NCBI GenBank assembly: GCA_963700895.1
Contig: CAVOZI010000025.1
Location: 1 to 64,000 of the forward strand
Source of the DNA: Anderseniella sp963700895
GTDB taxonomy: Bacteria; Pseudomonadota; Alphaproteobacteria; Rhizobiales; Aestuariivirgaceae
Direction: 5' to 3'
Length of the DNA: 64,000 nucleotides
Shown here: positions 18,098-26,160 of the stretch, in pieces
How positions within the stretch are numbered: position 1 is the stretch's first letter
Layout of the letters: the number at the start of each line of letters is the position of its first letter
Translations under genes and position numbers: made by a program
Notes under the pieces: generated by a model
Seen by the model: only the letters and a program-made list of their open reading frames with translations
What the model was told of the DNA's origin: nothing
Database searches by the model: none

Positions 18098-18434
18098 GGG
18101 AATCTCCTTGGCTTGTTTTGTGCGAGGCGTCGTCATTGCCAGCCGAGGAGTGGCTGGCGGAACCAATGGTCCTGGAGCCGGTTGCCAACCCGGCAACCGA
18201 GCTGCAGTCGATGAGGTGCGTTCTGGCCCGCTTGCGGATGCCGCCATGCAGGGCAACGGCCTCCTCGAGAACCGAGGTGAACAGCGGCATGCAGCCGCCG
18301 CAATTGGCCTTGCAGCCACGAGCCTTGAACACCCGGCCCGGCGTGACAATGCAATACGGATCCGCGCCGCGCATGTCGCCGACGGCATCTCGGATGTCCT
18401 GGGATTTGATCACGTTGCAGTGGCAGACGATCAT
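18063..18434 (-). CDS. bfd: Bacterioferritin-associated ferredoxin (Bfd-like), C-terminally extended
   Basis: [2Fe-2S] protein that in other bacteria reduces bacterioferritin to release iron. The cluster cysteines are Cys4 and Cys6 ('CHC') and Cys45 and Cys48 ('CGGC'); Cys41 is extra. The Bfd domain ends near residue 65, but the frame continues to 123 residues with a Ser/Thr/His-rich tail that overlaps the start of bfr by 35 bases. The tail may be real or a by-product of the overlap. Confidence 0.82.
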   Translation of the reverse strand: MIVCHCNVIKSQDIRDAVGDMRGADPYCIVTPGRVFKARGCKANCGGCMPLFTSVLEEAVALHGGIRKRARTHLIDCSSVAGLATGSRTIGSASHSSAGNDDASHKTSQGDSHEGQQGRYRRA

Positions 18435-18608
18435 AAAGAGTGTTTGGTCTTTGACAGCTGTTTTGGCAGCAAATGAGCAGATGCGCCGAAGATTGTCATT
18501 TTCCGACTCATTCAGTCAACTTTAAAATTCAATCTTTCCAATAGTTTAGAATTCCTCAAATGTTTGGCTTTGGGTGTGGTGAGGCTGGAAACCGATGTCA
18601 GGCGTGAA

Positions 18609-18628
18609 TTCTGAACAGACGTTCAAAA
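18609..18628. promoter_or_regulatory. Imperfect palindromic operator-like site 1
   Basis: TTCTGAACAGACGTTCAAAA has 7 of 10 paired positions and shares the half-site CGTTCAAAA with the second palindrome 51 bases downstream. Together they resemble a pair of TetR-type operators. Confidence 0.5.
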
Positions 18629-18659
18629 TCCAGCTTGCCTAATTTCTGCGCTTGTGGCA

Positions 18660-18679
18660 TTTTGAACGTACATTCAAAA
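18660..18679. promoter_or_regulatory. Palindromic operator-like site 2
   Basis: TTTTGAACGTACATTCAAAA is a near-perfect 20-base palindrome (9 of 10 positions pair), ending 28 bases before the aminotransferase start, where a bound repressor would block RNA polymerase or initiation. Its regulator is not in the window. Confidence 0.6.
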
Positions 18680-18707
18680 CGAATGTGACGAGTCAACAGG
18701 TGCCCAA

Positions 18708-20108
18708 ATGCTTAATCCACTTCATAACCAGTTCAATCCCGGCCAGCTGTGGGAGATGGACCGCAGCCACTTCCTGCATCCGTGGACCCACTTCGAAAGC
18801 TTCGAGAGGGAAGGGTCGCTGGTTATCGCCAAGGGCGAGGGCTGCCACGTCACCGACTCGGAAGGGCGGCGTTATCTCGATGGCATCGGCGGCATGTGGT
18901 GCGTGAACGTCGGCTATGGCCGGCAGGAACTGGCCCAGGTGATGGCGGACCAGGCGATGCAGCTGGCCTATTCGAACACGTTCGTGGACGTGTCAAACCC
19001 GCCCGCGGCCATGCTGGCGTCCAAGCTTGCATCGCTGGCGCCGGGCAGCCTCAATCGCGTCATCTATTCGCTCACCGGGTCTGCGGCCAATGAAGGCGCC
19101 ATCCGCATGGCGCAGTATTATCACGGCCGGAAGGGAAACTTTTCGCGCAAGCACATCATCAGCCGCAAGAACTCCTATCACGGCTCCACCGTGCTTACCG
19201 CATCCATCGGCCTGCGCGAGGGCGACCGGCAGGACGAGTTCCAGTATCTTTCGAGCTTCATCCATCACCTGGAGTCGCCCTACTACTACCGCTTCGGGGC
19301 AGGGCGCACGCCGGAGCAGTTCACCGAAGACCTGGTGCAGGAGTTCAAGGACAAGATCGCCGAACTGGGGCCGGAAAACATCGCCTGCTTCATCGCCGAG
19401 CCGATCCAGGCGTCGGGCGGGGTGGTGCCGCCGCCGCCGGGATACCTGAAGAAGATGCTGGAGGTGTGCAAGCAGCACGACATCCTGTTCATCGCGGACG
19501 AGGTGGTGACGGCGTTCGGCCGCATCGGCCACATGTTTGCCTCGTGGGACGAATTCGGCATCCAACCGGACATGATCGTCATGGCGAAGGGCATCACCTC
19601 GGGCTATTTCCCGATGGGCGCAACGCTTTACTCCGATGAAATTCACGAGGTGGTTTCCACCGACAACCCGGACGGCTGGTTCGCCCACGGCTTCACCTGT
19701 GCGGGCCATCCGATCGGCTGTGCGGTGGCGTTGAAGAACATCGAGATCATGGAGCGCGAGGACATCTGCGGTCACGTGCGCGACGTCGGCGACTATTTCG
19801 AGAACCGGCTGATGGAACTGGAAGACCTGCCGCTGGTGGGCGATGTCCGCGGCAAGCGCATGATGATGTGTGTCGAGTATGTCGCCGACAAGGAGACCAA
19901 GGCCCACATTCCGCACGAGGTGAACATCTCCAAGCGCATTTCCAACCTGTGTGAAGCGCGCGGGCTGCTGGTCCGGCCGATGGGCCATCTCGACGTCATG
20001 TCGCCGCCATTGACCATCACCCGCGACGAGGCTGATTTCCTCGTCGAAACGCTGCGCGGTGCGATTTCCGACATCACTGACGAACTGGTGCGCGAAGGCG
20101 TGGTCTGA
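18708..20108 (+). CDS. Class III PLP-dependent aminotransferase
   Basis: 466 residues, the length of omega-amino acid:pyruvate and polyamine aminotransferases. Visible motifs: 'SLTGSAANEGAIRMA', 'SRKNSYHGST', the PLP Asp in 'LFIADEVVTAFGRIG', and the Schiff-base Lys in 'VMAKGITSGYFPMG'. Transfers an amino group from an amine or omega-amino acid to a keto acid; the substrate cannot be fixed. It stands alone behind an apparently tightly regulated promoter. Confidence 0.92.
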   Translation: MLNPLHNQFNPGQLWEMDRSHFLHPWTHFESFEREGSLVIAKGEGCHVTDSEGRRYLDGIGGMWCVNVGYGRQELAQVMADQAMQLAYSNTFVDVSNPPAAMLASKLASLAPGSLNRVIYSLTGSAANEGAIRMAQYYHGRKGNFSRKHIISRKNSYHGSTVLTASIGLREGDRQDEFQYLSSFIHHLESPYYYRFGAGRTPEQFTEDLVQEFKDKIAELGPENIACFIAEPIQASGGVVPPPPGYLKKMLEVCKQHDILFIADEVVTAFGRIGHMFASWDEFGIQPDMIVMAKGITSGYFPMGATLYSDEIHEVVSTDNPDGWFAHGFTCAGHPIGCAVALKNIEIMEREDICGHVRDVGDYFENRLMELEDLPLVGDVRGKRMMMCVEYVADKETKAHIPHEVNISKRISNLCEARGLLVRPMGHLDVMSPPLTITRDEADFLVETLRGAISDITDELVREGVV

Positions 20109-20115
20109 TCTTCAA

Positions 20116-20181
20116 CGTCATTCCGGCGAAAGCCGGAATCCATGCCTCGCTGCATGGACCCCGATCTTCATCGGGGTGACG
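20116..20181. repeat. Cloverleaf-like REP element
   Basis: Three perfect hairpins abut without spacer: ATTCCGGC-GAAA-GCCGGAAT (20120-20139), CCATGC-CTCGCT-GCATGG (20140-20157) and ACCCCGAT-CTTC-ATCGGGGT (20158-20177). They are enclosed by CGTC/GACG. The sequence resembles the 'cattccggcgaaagccggaatcc' repeats widespread in proteobacterial genomes. The stop of the minus-strand YcaQ gene is inside the third hairpin, so it may also end both convergent transcripts. Confidence 0.75.
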
Positions 20182-21394
20182 GCGGAAGTTTCGTCTGCAA
20201 CGCCTTCGCCAGATTTCCCCTGTCCGCCACTTCCACGCGCTCAAGCCCCAGCCACTGCGCCATGTCGGCAAGGGCGGGGAAGATGGCTTCCGCCACCAGG
20301 CCTGGCTGAACATCGTCCTCGTGCCAGGCAGCATTGATGCGCAAGGTGCCCGCCTGGCGGTCAGCCTTCATGCACAGCCTGCCCACAAGATCCTCGCCAA
20401 CGAGCACCGGCAGCACGTAGTAGCCGTAATGCCGCTTTGGCGCGGGGGTATAGATCTCAATGCGGTAGTGGAAGCCGAACAACCGGTGGGCGCGGTCGCG
20501 ATTCCACACCAGCGGGTCGAACGGCGACAGCACGGTGGCCCGGTCGAACCTGCGGGCCGGGCGCGCCTCGCGCCAGATGAAGCCGGGTTTGTTCCAGCCT
20601 TCCACCTGCACCTCGCGAATGTCGCCTGCCTCAACCAGTTCCTGTACCGCGCGGCGGGCATCTTCCACCGGCAGGCGGAAATAGTCGCGGATGTCGGTTT
20701 CGGTGGCGATGCCGAGGGCGCGGGCTGACTGACGCGCCAGTTCGCGCATGGCTTCGGCGCGCGACGGCGTGGGCGCGTTGAGCGCGTCTTCGGGCAGCAC
20801 CCGCTCAGGCACGTCGTACACCCGCTCGAAGCCATCACGGCGCGCAGTGGTTACGTCGCCCGTCCAGAACAGGTACTCGAGCGCCGTCTTGTGGTCGTTC
20901 CAGCCCCACCACTCGCCGGACCTGACTGCAGGCTGGCCGAAATCGCGAGGGCGCAGCGGGCCTTCTGCGCGCACCTTTTCGAGAATCCGGCCAATGACTT
21001 GCGGCTGTTGGCTGGCAAATTGAGTCAAGCCCTTGTAGATGCCTTGCCCGTTGCGGGCGTCCTCCATCCGCCATCTGAGCAGCGGCTGGAAACGGTGCGG
21101 CAGGAAGCTTGCCTCATGCGCCCAGTATTCGAAGCACTGGCGCTTGCGGTCATTGAGCGTATGCCGGTCCAGCACGTCGCGGTCATAGGCGCCAAGCCGC
21201 GAGAACAGTGGCAGGTAGTGAGAGCGCGACAGCACATTCACGCTGTCGATCTGCAGCAGGTTCAGGTCATCGATGGTACGGGCGAGCGTGGCCCAGCGTG
21301 TGGCTTTGGAGGCCGGCTGGACGCCGGAGAGCCCTTGCGCGGTGAGTGCGATGCGCCGCGCCTGATTCAGGCTTATGGCGTCCGAAAGCGCCAT
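20168..21394 (-). CDS. YcaQ/AlkZ-like winged-helix DNA glycosylase (HTH_42 family)
   Basis: 408 residues. The family's catalytic Q-x-D motif is at Gln48-Ile-Asp50 ('LLQIDSVNVLSRSHY'), followed by 'AHEASFLP' and the C-terminal 'RLFGFHYRIEIYTP...YGYYVLP'. E. coli YcaQ unhooks interstrand DNA crosslinks. I chose the ATG at 21394 because it overlaps the stop of the SDR gene (ATGA); a longer frame reaches 21427. Third gene of the GNAT-SDR-YcaQ overlapping run. Confidence 0.9.
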   Translation of the reverse strand: MALSDAISLNQARRIALTAQGLSGVQPASKATRWATLARTIDDLNLLQIDSVNVLSRSHYLPLFSRLGAYDRDVLDRHTLNDRKRQCFEYWAHEASFLPHRFQPLLRWRMEDARNGQGIYKGLTQFASQQPQVIGRILEKVRAEGPLRPRDFGQPAVRSGEWWGWNDHKTALEYLFWTGDVTTARRDGFERVYDVPERVLPEDALNAPTPSRAEAMRELARQSARALGIATETDIRDYFRLPVEDARRAVQELVEAGDIREVQVEGWNKPGFIWREARPARRFDRATVLSPFDPLVWNRDRAHRLFGFHYRIEIYTPAPKRHYGYYVLPVLVGEDLVGRLCMKADRQAGTLRINAAWHEDDVQPGLVAEAIFPALADMAQWLGLERVEVADRGNLAKALQTKLPPSPR

Positions 21395-22143
21395 CAGATG
21401 CAGCGACCGCCGTCCACTTCCATGCACACGCCAGTGATGAATGCGCTGTCGTCCGAGGCGAAGAACAGCGCGGCGTTGGCCATGTCGCGGGGCGTCGAGA
21501 AGCGGCCCATGGGAATGGTCGAGATGAAGGCGGCGCGCATTTCGTTGGTGACCTCGCCTCCCATGAAGGCGCCCAGCATCGGCGTTTCACCAGCGACGGG
21601 GCACAGGGCGTTGACGCGAATCTGGTCGGGCGCCAGCTCGACGGCCATGGCCTTGGTCATGGTGGTGACCGCGCCTTTGGAGGCGTTGTACCACACCAGC
21701 CCCGGGCGTGGCCTGAGTGCTGCAGTGGAGGCGGTGTTGATAATTGAGCCCGAGCCCTGATCGCGCATGATCGGCACCACTGCCTTTGCCGCGAGGAACA
21801 CCGACTTCACGTTGACATCGAACAGCCTGGCGAAGGTGGCTTCATCGACGTCCAGCATCGGCTGGTTGGTTTGCGGCATGCCGGCATTGTTGACCATGAT
21901 GTCGAGACTGCCAAAGCGGCCGGTGGCCAGCTTGGCTACGGCATCAAGATCAGGCTGGCTGGTGACGTCGCAATGGCAATAGACGCAATTGCCGCCGATG
22001 TGCGAAGCGACCTGTTCGCCCAGCGCGTCGTTGATGTCGGCGATGATGACATTGGCGCCTTCTTCAGCGAAGCGGCGCACGATGCCTTCGCCGAAGCCCG
22101 ATGCGCCGCCGGTGACGATGGCGGTCTTTCCTGCAAGTCTCAT
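21394..22143 (-). CDS. Short-chain dehydrogenase/reductase
   Basis: 249 residues of classical SDR. Cofactor motif G12-x3-G16-x-G18 ('TGGASGFGEG'), Asp at the end of beta-2 ('VIIADIND', suggesting NAD), 'NNAG', Ser in 'NTASTAA' and catalytic Tyr152/Lys156 ('WYNASKG'). Substrate unknown. The ATG overlaps the GNAT stop and its stop overlaps the next ATG, so three proteins are translationally coupled. Confidence 0.92.
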   Translation of the reverse strand: MRLAGKTAIVTGGASGFGEGIVRRFAEEGANVIIADINDALGEQVASHIGGNCVYCHCDVTSQPDLDAVAKLATGRFGSLDIMVNNAGMPQTNQPMLDVDEATFARLFDVNVKSVFLAAKAVVPIMRDQGSGSIINTASTAALRPRPGLVWYNASKGAVTTMTKAMAVELAPDQIRVNALCPVAGETPMLGAFMGGEVTNEMRAAFISTIPMGRFSTPRDMANAALFFASDDSAFITGVCMEVDGGRCI

Positions 22144-22625
22144 GTGAGTGGCTTTTCCATGTTCACGAGGCGGTCGGCGAAACCATAGCTCTTGTAAACC
22201 TCGTGGGCGAGGGTGTTGCGCGTCAATACTGACACCCGCAACCACTTCGCACCGGCGGCGCGGGCCAGCCGCTCGGCATCGGCCAGAAGCGCCTTGCCAA
22301 TGCCGTTTCCGCGGGCCTTCTCCGCCACCGCAAGCTCGCTCACATAGGCGTAGACGTACGGCGTTTCATCGATGTCATCGGCCTCGACGCGGGTGAGGAT
22401 GGCGCAATAGCCGGCCACCTTGCCGCCCGTGCAGGCCATGCGGATGTGGCCCGCGTGCTGGCGGCAATCGGCCTTCAGGGCATCGATGTACCAGCCTGCA
22501 ATATCCTCCGGCGGCAGCATGCGGTCATAGTATCGGCCTTCATGGATCTGCAACTGACGGATCAGGCCGATCAGGGCGTCCTCGTCGGCGTCGGCATAAT
22601 CGCGAATTTGAGGGGCTTGAGACAT
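22140..22625 (-). CDS. GNAT family N-acetyltransferase
   Basis: 161 residues. The acetyl-CoA loop is visible as 'EKARGNGIGKALLADAERLAR', followed by 'LTRNTLAHEVYKSYGF'. The likely start is the ATG at 22625 ('MSQAPQIRDYAD'); a frame to 22676 adds 17 residues. Acceptor substrate unknown. Head of the run with the SDR and YcaQ-type genes. Confidence 0.88.
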   Translation of the reverse strand: MSQAPQIRDYADADEDALIGLIRQLQIHEGRYYDRMLPPEDIAGWYIDALKADCRQHAGHIRMACTGGKVAGYCAILTRVEADDIDETPYVYAYVSELAVAEKARGNGIGKALLADAERLARAAGAKWLRVSVLTRNTLAHEVYKSYGFADRLVNMEKPLT

Positions 22626-22805
22626 GGTGAATGTTAAGTCTCCATTCACCGTAAAATTCAATTCAAATTGTAACAATGCGGGCGGGGTGAGACAGTGTTC
22701 TCAAGCGTTCAGTTCAGCGCCGCTCGCTGGACTCAATCGCCGGACCGGCAAGCCCTTTCTGAGGGGTGAGGGCCCCGGTCCGCCAAGGCGGCGCGAACGC
22801 GAATG

Positions 22806-22839
22806 ACGGCGGTGCTGGTTGAGGGGCCAGCGCCGCCGT
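22806..22839 (-). terminator. Hairpin downstream of the zf-CHCC gene
   Basis: A 13-bp GC-rich stem (ACGGCGGTGCTGG / CCAGCGCCGCCGT, one G-U pair) with an 8-base loop lies 25 bases after the stop of the minus-strand zinc-finger gene. The U-run is weak. Confidence 0.55.
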
Positions 22840-22863
22840 TCTCATTTCAGCGGTATGCCTGGA

Positions 22864-23100
22864 TCAATCGTGGAAGACGGCTTCCGGCGGGCGCGCCTCG
22901 TTGTGCTTCAGGCCGGACACGTGCTTGTACAGGGTCGAGCAGTAGGGGCAGACGATTTCGTTGTCGTCGCCCATGTCCAGAAACACGTGCGGATGGTCGA
23001 ACGGGGCGTGGGCGCCGGTGCACTGGAACTCCCGGGCGCCGATCTCGATCTGGGCCACGCCCATGTCGTTGTGGAACTTTGGTGTGCCGGTGGATGCCAT
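22864..23100 (-). CDS. zf-CHCC zinc-finger protein (NDUFS6-like)
   Basis: 78 residues. It carries the zf-CHCC pattern: Cys in 'EFQCTGAHAP', His in 'FDHPHVFLDMG', and the final 'IVCPYCSTLY'. This family is related to the NDUFS6/13-kDa accessory subunit of respiratory complex I, and alphaproteobacteria have free-standing homologues. The start at 23100 ('MASTGTPKFHND') fits family length; longer frames upstream are not supported. Confidence 0.85.
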   Translation of the reverse strand: MASTGTPKFHNDMGVAQIEIGAREFQCTGAHAPFDHPHVFLDMGDDNEIVCPYCSTLYKHVSGLKHNEARPPEAVFHD

Positions 23101-23242
23101 GAGTTTGCCTGCCTTGCGCTGCGTGGACGCAACAGAATTGGGTGTTGATGGAGCCCTGCTTGAGGTGGTCCTTGTGCTGGCGATAGCATACCTTGGCCAT
23201 TCGGGCCAATACCTGCCAACACCAACCGGAGAGCATCTTCCC

Positions 23243-23995
23243 TTGCCCAGCTTCATGTCAGACGATGTCGAGATCGCCTACGAGGTGCAGGGCGAAGGCG
23301 AGCCGATCCTGCTCATTCACGGCTTTGCCTCGAACGGGCGCGTGAACTGGGGGTCGACCGGATGGGTGGAGCTGTTGACGCGGGCCGGGCGGCAGGTGAT
23401 CGTCATCGACAATCGCGGCCACGGCAAGAGCGCCAAGCTGCATGATCCGGCGCGCTATTCGGCGCGTGAGATGGCGCTCGATTCGAGCCGGCTGATCGAG
23501 CATCTCGGCCATGACCGGGTGGACATCATGGGCTATTCGATGGGTGCCCGGCTGACCGCACTTCTGGGCATCCATCATCCACAACAGGCGCGCTCGCTGA
23601 TCATTGCGGGGCTTGCAGGCAACATGATTGACGGCGTGCCGGGTTCGCAGGAGGTCGTTGCCGCCCTGCGCGCGCCGTCACTGGCTCAGGCAAAGGGCGA
23701 GCAGGGCAGGGCGTTCCGCGCCTTCGCCGAGCAGACGAAATCCGACCTCGAAGCATTGGCGGCCTGCATGTCGTCGCAGCGCGTGCTGGTGAGAAGCGAA
23801 GAGCTTGCCGCCATCAAGGCGCCCACGCTGGTCGTGGTGGGCGAGGAAGATACGGTTGCAGGCCCGGTCGATCCGCTGGTAGACGCCATTCCAGGGGCGG
23901 AAGGCGTGGTGCTGCCGGGCCGCGATCACATGAAGGCGGTGGGCGACAAGACCTACAAGCTCTCCGTTCTGGATTTTCTCGACAGGCGGCCATGA
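23243..23995 (+). CDS. Alpha/beta hydrolase
   Basis: 250 residues from a TTG at 23243, preceded by GGAGAG with 9-base spacing; an in-frame ATG at 23255 has no such site. Oxyanion motif 'LIHGFASNG', 'IDNRGHGKS', nucleophile elbow 'GYSMGARL' (Ser), a catalytic Asp near 'VGEEDTVAGP' and His in 'GRDHMKAV'. Substrate unknown. Overlaps the next hydrolase gene by 4 bases, so the two are probably made together. Confidence 0.88.
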   Translation: MPSFMSDDVEIAYEVQGEGEPILLIHGFASNGRVNWGSTGWVELLTRAGRQVIVIDNRGHGKSAKLHDPARYSAREMALDSSRLIEHLGHDRVDIMGYSMGARLTALLGIHHPQQARSLIIAGLAGNMIDGVPGSQEVVAALRAPSLAQAKGEQGRAFRAFAEQTKSDLEALAACMSSQRVLVRSEELAAIKAPTLVVVGEEDTVAGPVDPLVDAIPGAEGVVLPGRDHMKAVGDKTYKLSVLDFLDRRP

Positions 23996-24873
23996 CGGCG
24001 AAACAGACAGCGGTGTTCACCGGTGCCCAGGGCAACCGGATCGTGGCGGACGTTCACCCGGCCGATGCGCCGCGCGGCTGCGTGTTGCTGGCGCATGGCG
24101 GCGGGCAGACGCGGCATTCCTGGGGCGGAACGGCGCGCGCGCTTGCCAAACGCGGCATCACCGCCGTCACAATTGACCAGCGCGGCCACGGCGACAGCGA
24201 CTGGATCAAGACCGGCGAGTACGGCTTCGAGTGGTTTGCCGAGGACATGCTGAGCGTGCTTGATCAGTTGCACCGGCTGACCGGCTTCGTGCCGGCGGTG
24301 GTGGGCGCCTCGCTGGGCGGACTGGCGGGGCTGTTCGCCGGCGGCAGCGCGCATGGCGCCGAGGCGATGTCGGCGCTGGTGCTGGTGGACATCACGCCCA
24401 AGATGCGGGTGGATGGCGTGGCGCGCATCATCGGCTTCATGCAGGAGCACGCCGACGAAGGCTTCGCCACGGTGGAAGAGGCAGCCGACGCCATATCGGC
24501 GTACCTGCCGCACCGGCCCCGGCCAACCAACCTTTCCGGCCTGTCGAAGAACCTGCGCAAGGACGCCGACGGGCGTTACCGTTGGCATTGGGACCCCAAT
24601 TTCATCATCACCCGCGAAGACCCTGCCAAACATGCGCACGACGTTGAAAGCAAGGGCTTCGAGGCGGCGGCGCGGCTCAAGATGCCGGTTCTCCTGGTCA
24701 GGGGCCGTGAAAGCGAGCTGGTGGGCGAGGACGAGGTGGAGGCGTTCGTCAAGGCGGTTCCGCAAGCCAAATTCGCCGATATTGCCGGTGCGCGGCACAT
24801 GGTGGCCGGCGACAAGAACGATGTGTTCACGGATGCGTTACTCGCCTTCTTTGACGAGTTGACTTGGCGCTGA
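23992..24873 (+). CDS. Alpha/beta hydrolase (second of a tandem pair)
   Basis: 293 residues. 'LAHGGGQTRHSW', 'IDQRGHGDSDW', nucleophile elbow 'GASLGGLAG' and the C-terminal His in 'ARHMVAGDKND' complete the fold. Sequence is diverged from the preceding hydrolase, so this is not a recent duplication. ATGA overlap implies coupling. Confidence 0.9.
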   Translation: MTAKQTAVFTGAQGNRIVADVHPADAPRGCVLLAHGGGQTRHSWGGTARALAKRGITAVTIDQRGHGDSDWIKTGEYGFEWFAEDMLSVLDQLHRLTGFVPAVVGASLGGLAGLFAGGSAHGAEAMSALVLVDITPKMRVDGVARIIGFMQEHADEGFATVEEAADAISAYLPHRPRPTNLSGLSKNLRKDADGRYRWHWDPNFIITREDPAKHAHDVESKGFEAAARLKMPVLLVRGRESELVGEDEVEAFVKAVPQAKFADIAGARHMVAGDKNDVFTDALLAFFDELTWR

Positions 24874-24954
24874 CATGGTTCGGGAGTACATAAGGGCCTG
24901 AAACCATCGCGCCGAGCCGGCCGGCTTGCGCGGTGCTCCCGAAGGAGGCACATC

Positions 24955-25791
24955 ATGCCCAAGCAGCAGATCATTCCAAACGTTGCCAGCGTCGACCCGG
25001 TCTGGGATCGCATTCGCGAGGAGGCCGAGGCCATTACCCGCGCCGATACCAGCCTTGGCGGGTTCATCTTCACCTCGGTGCTCAATCCGGACAGTTTCGA
25101 GGAAGCGATGTGCCACCGGCTGGCGCAGCGGCTGGGCAATGCGGACATCGGCGCCGAGCTTATCGTGCACGGCTTCGAGGACGCGCTGGAGGCCGACCCG
25201 GATATCGGCGTGTCGGCGCGGGCCGACATTATTGCCGTGTTCGACCGTGACCCGGCGTGCCACCGCTACATTGACCCGCTCTTGTACTTCAAGGGCTTCC
25301 AGGCGGTGCAGACGCACCGGATGGCGCACCGGCTGTACCAGATGGGCCGCAAGGACTTTGCCTACTACCTGCAGAGCCGGTCCTCGATGATCTTCGGCGT
25401 GGACATCCATCCTGCCGCCCGCATCGGGCGCGGCATCATGATCGACCATGCCCACTCCATCGTCATCGGCGAGACTGCGGTGGTCGAGGACAACGTGTCG
25501 ATGCTGCACTCGGTGACGCTGGGCGGTACCGGCAAGGCGGATGGCGACCGTCACCCGAAAGTGCGCCAGGGCGTTCTGATCGGGGCGGGCGCGTCGATCC
25601 TCGGCAACATCGAGATCGGTCATTGCTCGCGGGTGGCTGCGGGGTCCGTCGTGCTGCACGACGTGCCACCGAACCGCACCGTGGCCGGCGTGCCTGCCAA
25701 GGTTGTGGGCTATGCGGGCTGCAGCGAACCGGCGCGCATCATGGACCAGTTGCTGCCGGAAGATGAACGGCCGGTGCCGCAAGGCGAGTGA
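24955..25791 (+). CDS. cysE: Serine O-acetyltransferase
   Basis: 278 residues. N-terminal helical trimerisation domain and C-terminal left-handed beta-helix of hexapeptide repeats ('IHPAARIGRGIMIDHAHSIV', 'MLHSVTLGGTGK', 'AAGSVVLHDVPPNRTVAG'). Makes O-acetylserine from serine and acetyl-CoA, the first step of cysteine synthesis. A strong AAGGAGG ribosome site precedes the ATG. Transcribed alone or with the small DUF3126 gene downstream. Confidence 0.96.
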   Translation: MPKQQIIPNVASVDPVWDRIREEAEAITRADTSLGGFIFTSVLNPDSFEEAMCHRLAQRLGNADIGAELIVHGFEDALEADPDIGVSARADIIAVFDRDPACHRYIDPLLYFKGFQAVQTHRMAHRLYQMGRKDFAYYLQSRSSMIFGVDIHPAARIGRGIMIDHAHSIVIGETAVVEDNVSMLHSVTLGGTGKADGDRHPKVRQGVLIGAGASILGNIEIGHCSRVAAGSVVLHDVPPNRTVAGVPAKVVGYAGCSEPARIMDQLLPEDERPVPQGE

Positions 25792-25926
25792 CACCGGCGG
25801 CGGGGCTTGTTCCGGGTGGCAAATAAAGGCTAGACCTGAGCGCATCGGAGCTGCCCGTGGCATTGCGAGTCGGTTCCGGCAGGGCTTTTGCCCATTTCGC
25901 CGTCGTGAACAAAACAAGAGGCCGAC

Positions 25927-26139
25927 ATGACCCCTGACGAAATCAGCAAGCTGACCCGGTATTTCCAGAAGACGTTCAAGCAACCGGCCATCCAGCTTCG
26001 TCAGCGACCGCAGAAGGACGATTCCTGCGAGGTCTACATGGGCGAGGAGTTCATCGGTGTGCTGTTCCGTGACGACGAGGACCCGGACGACCTGTCCTAC
26101 AACTTCTCCATGGCCATCCTCAGTTACGATCTCGAGTAG
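25927..26139 (+). CDS. DUF3126 family protein
   Basis: 70-residue acidic protein, a short family confined largely to alphaproteobacteria ('YFQKTFKQPAIQLRQRPQ', 'CEVYMGEEFIGVLFRDDEDP', 'SYNFSMAILSYDL'). Function unknown; commonly found beside cysE, as here (136 bases downstream). Confidence 0.88.
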   Translation: MTPDEISKLTRYFQKTFKQPAIQLRQRPQKDDSCEVYMGEEFIGVLFRDDEDPDDLSYNFSMAILSYDLE

Positions 26140-26160
26140 CGACGGCGACGGGCTTGCGGC

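Larger units (their letters stand above)
18435..18707. promoter_or_regulatory. AT-rich divergent promoter region between bfd and the aminotransferase gene
   Basis: This 273-base region is clearly richer in A/T than the surroundings. It holds two operator-like palindromes near the aminotransferase (listed separately). Nearer bfd is a 'TTTAGAATT' segment (18545-18553) that resembles half of an Irr-type iron control element; the second half is poor, so I do not claim it. Confidence 0.45.

Noticed and set aside
18545..18560. Irr-type iron control element before bfd
   Set aside because: Only one half (TTTAGAA) fits; the second half is poor.
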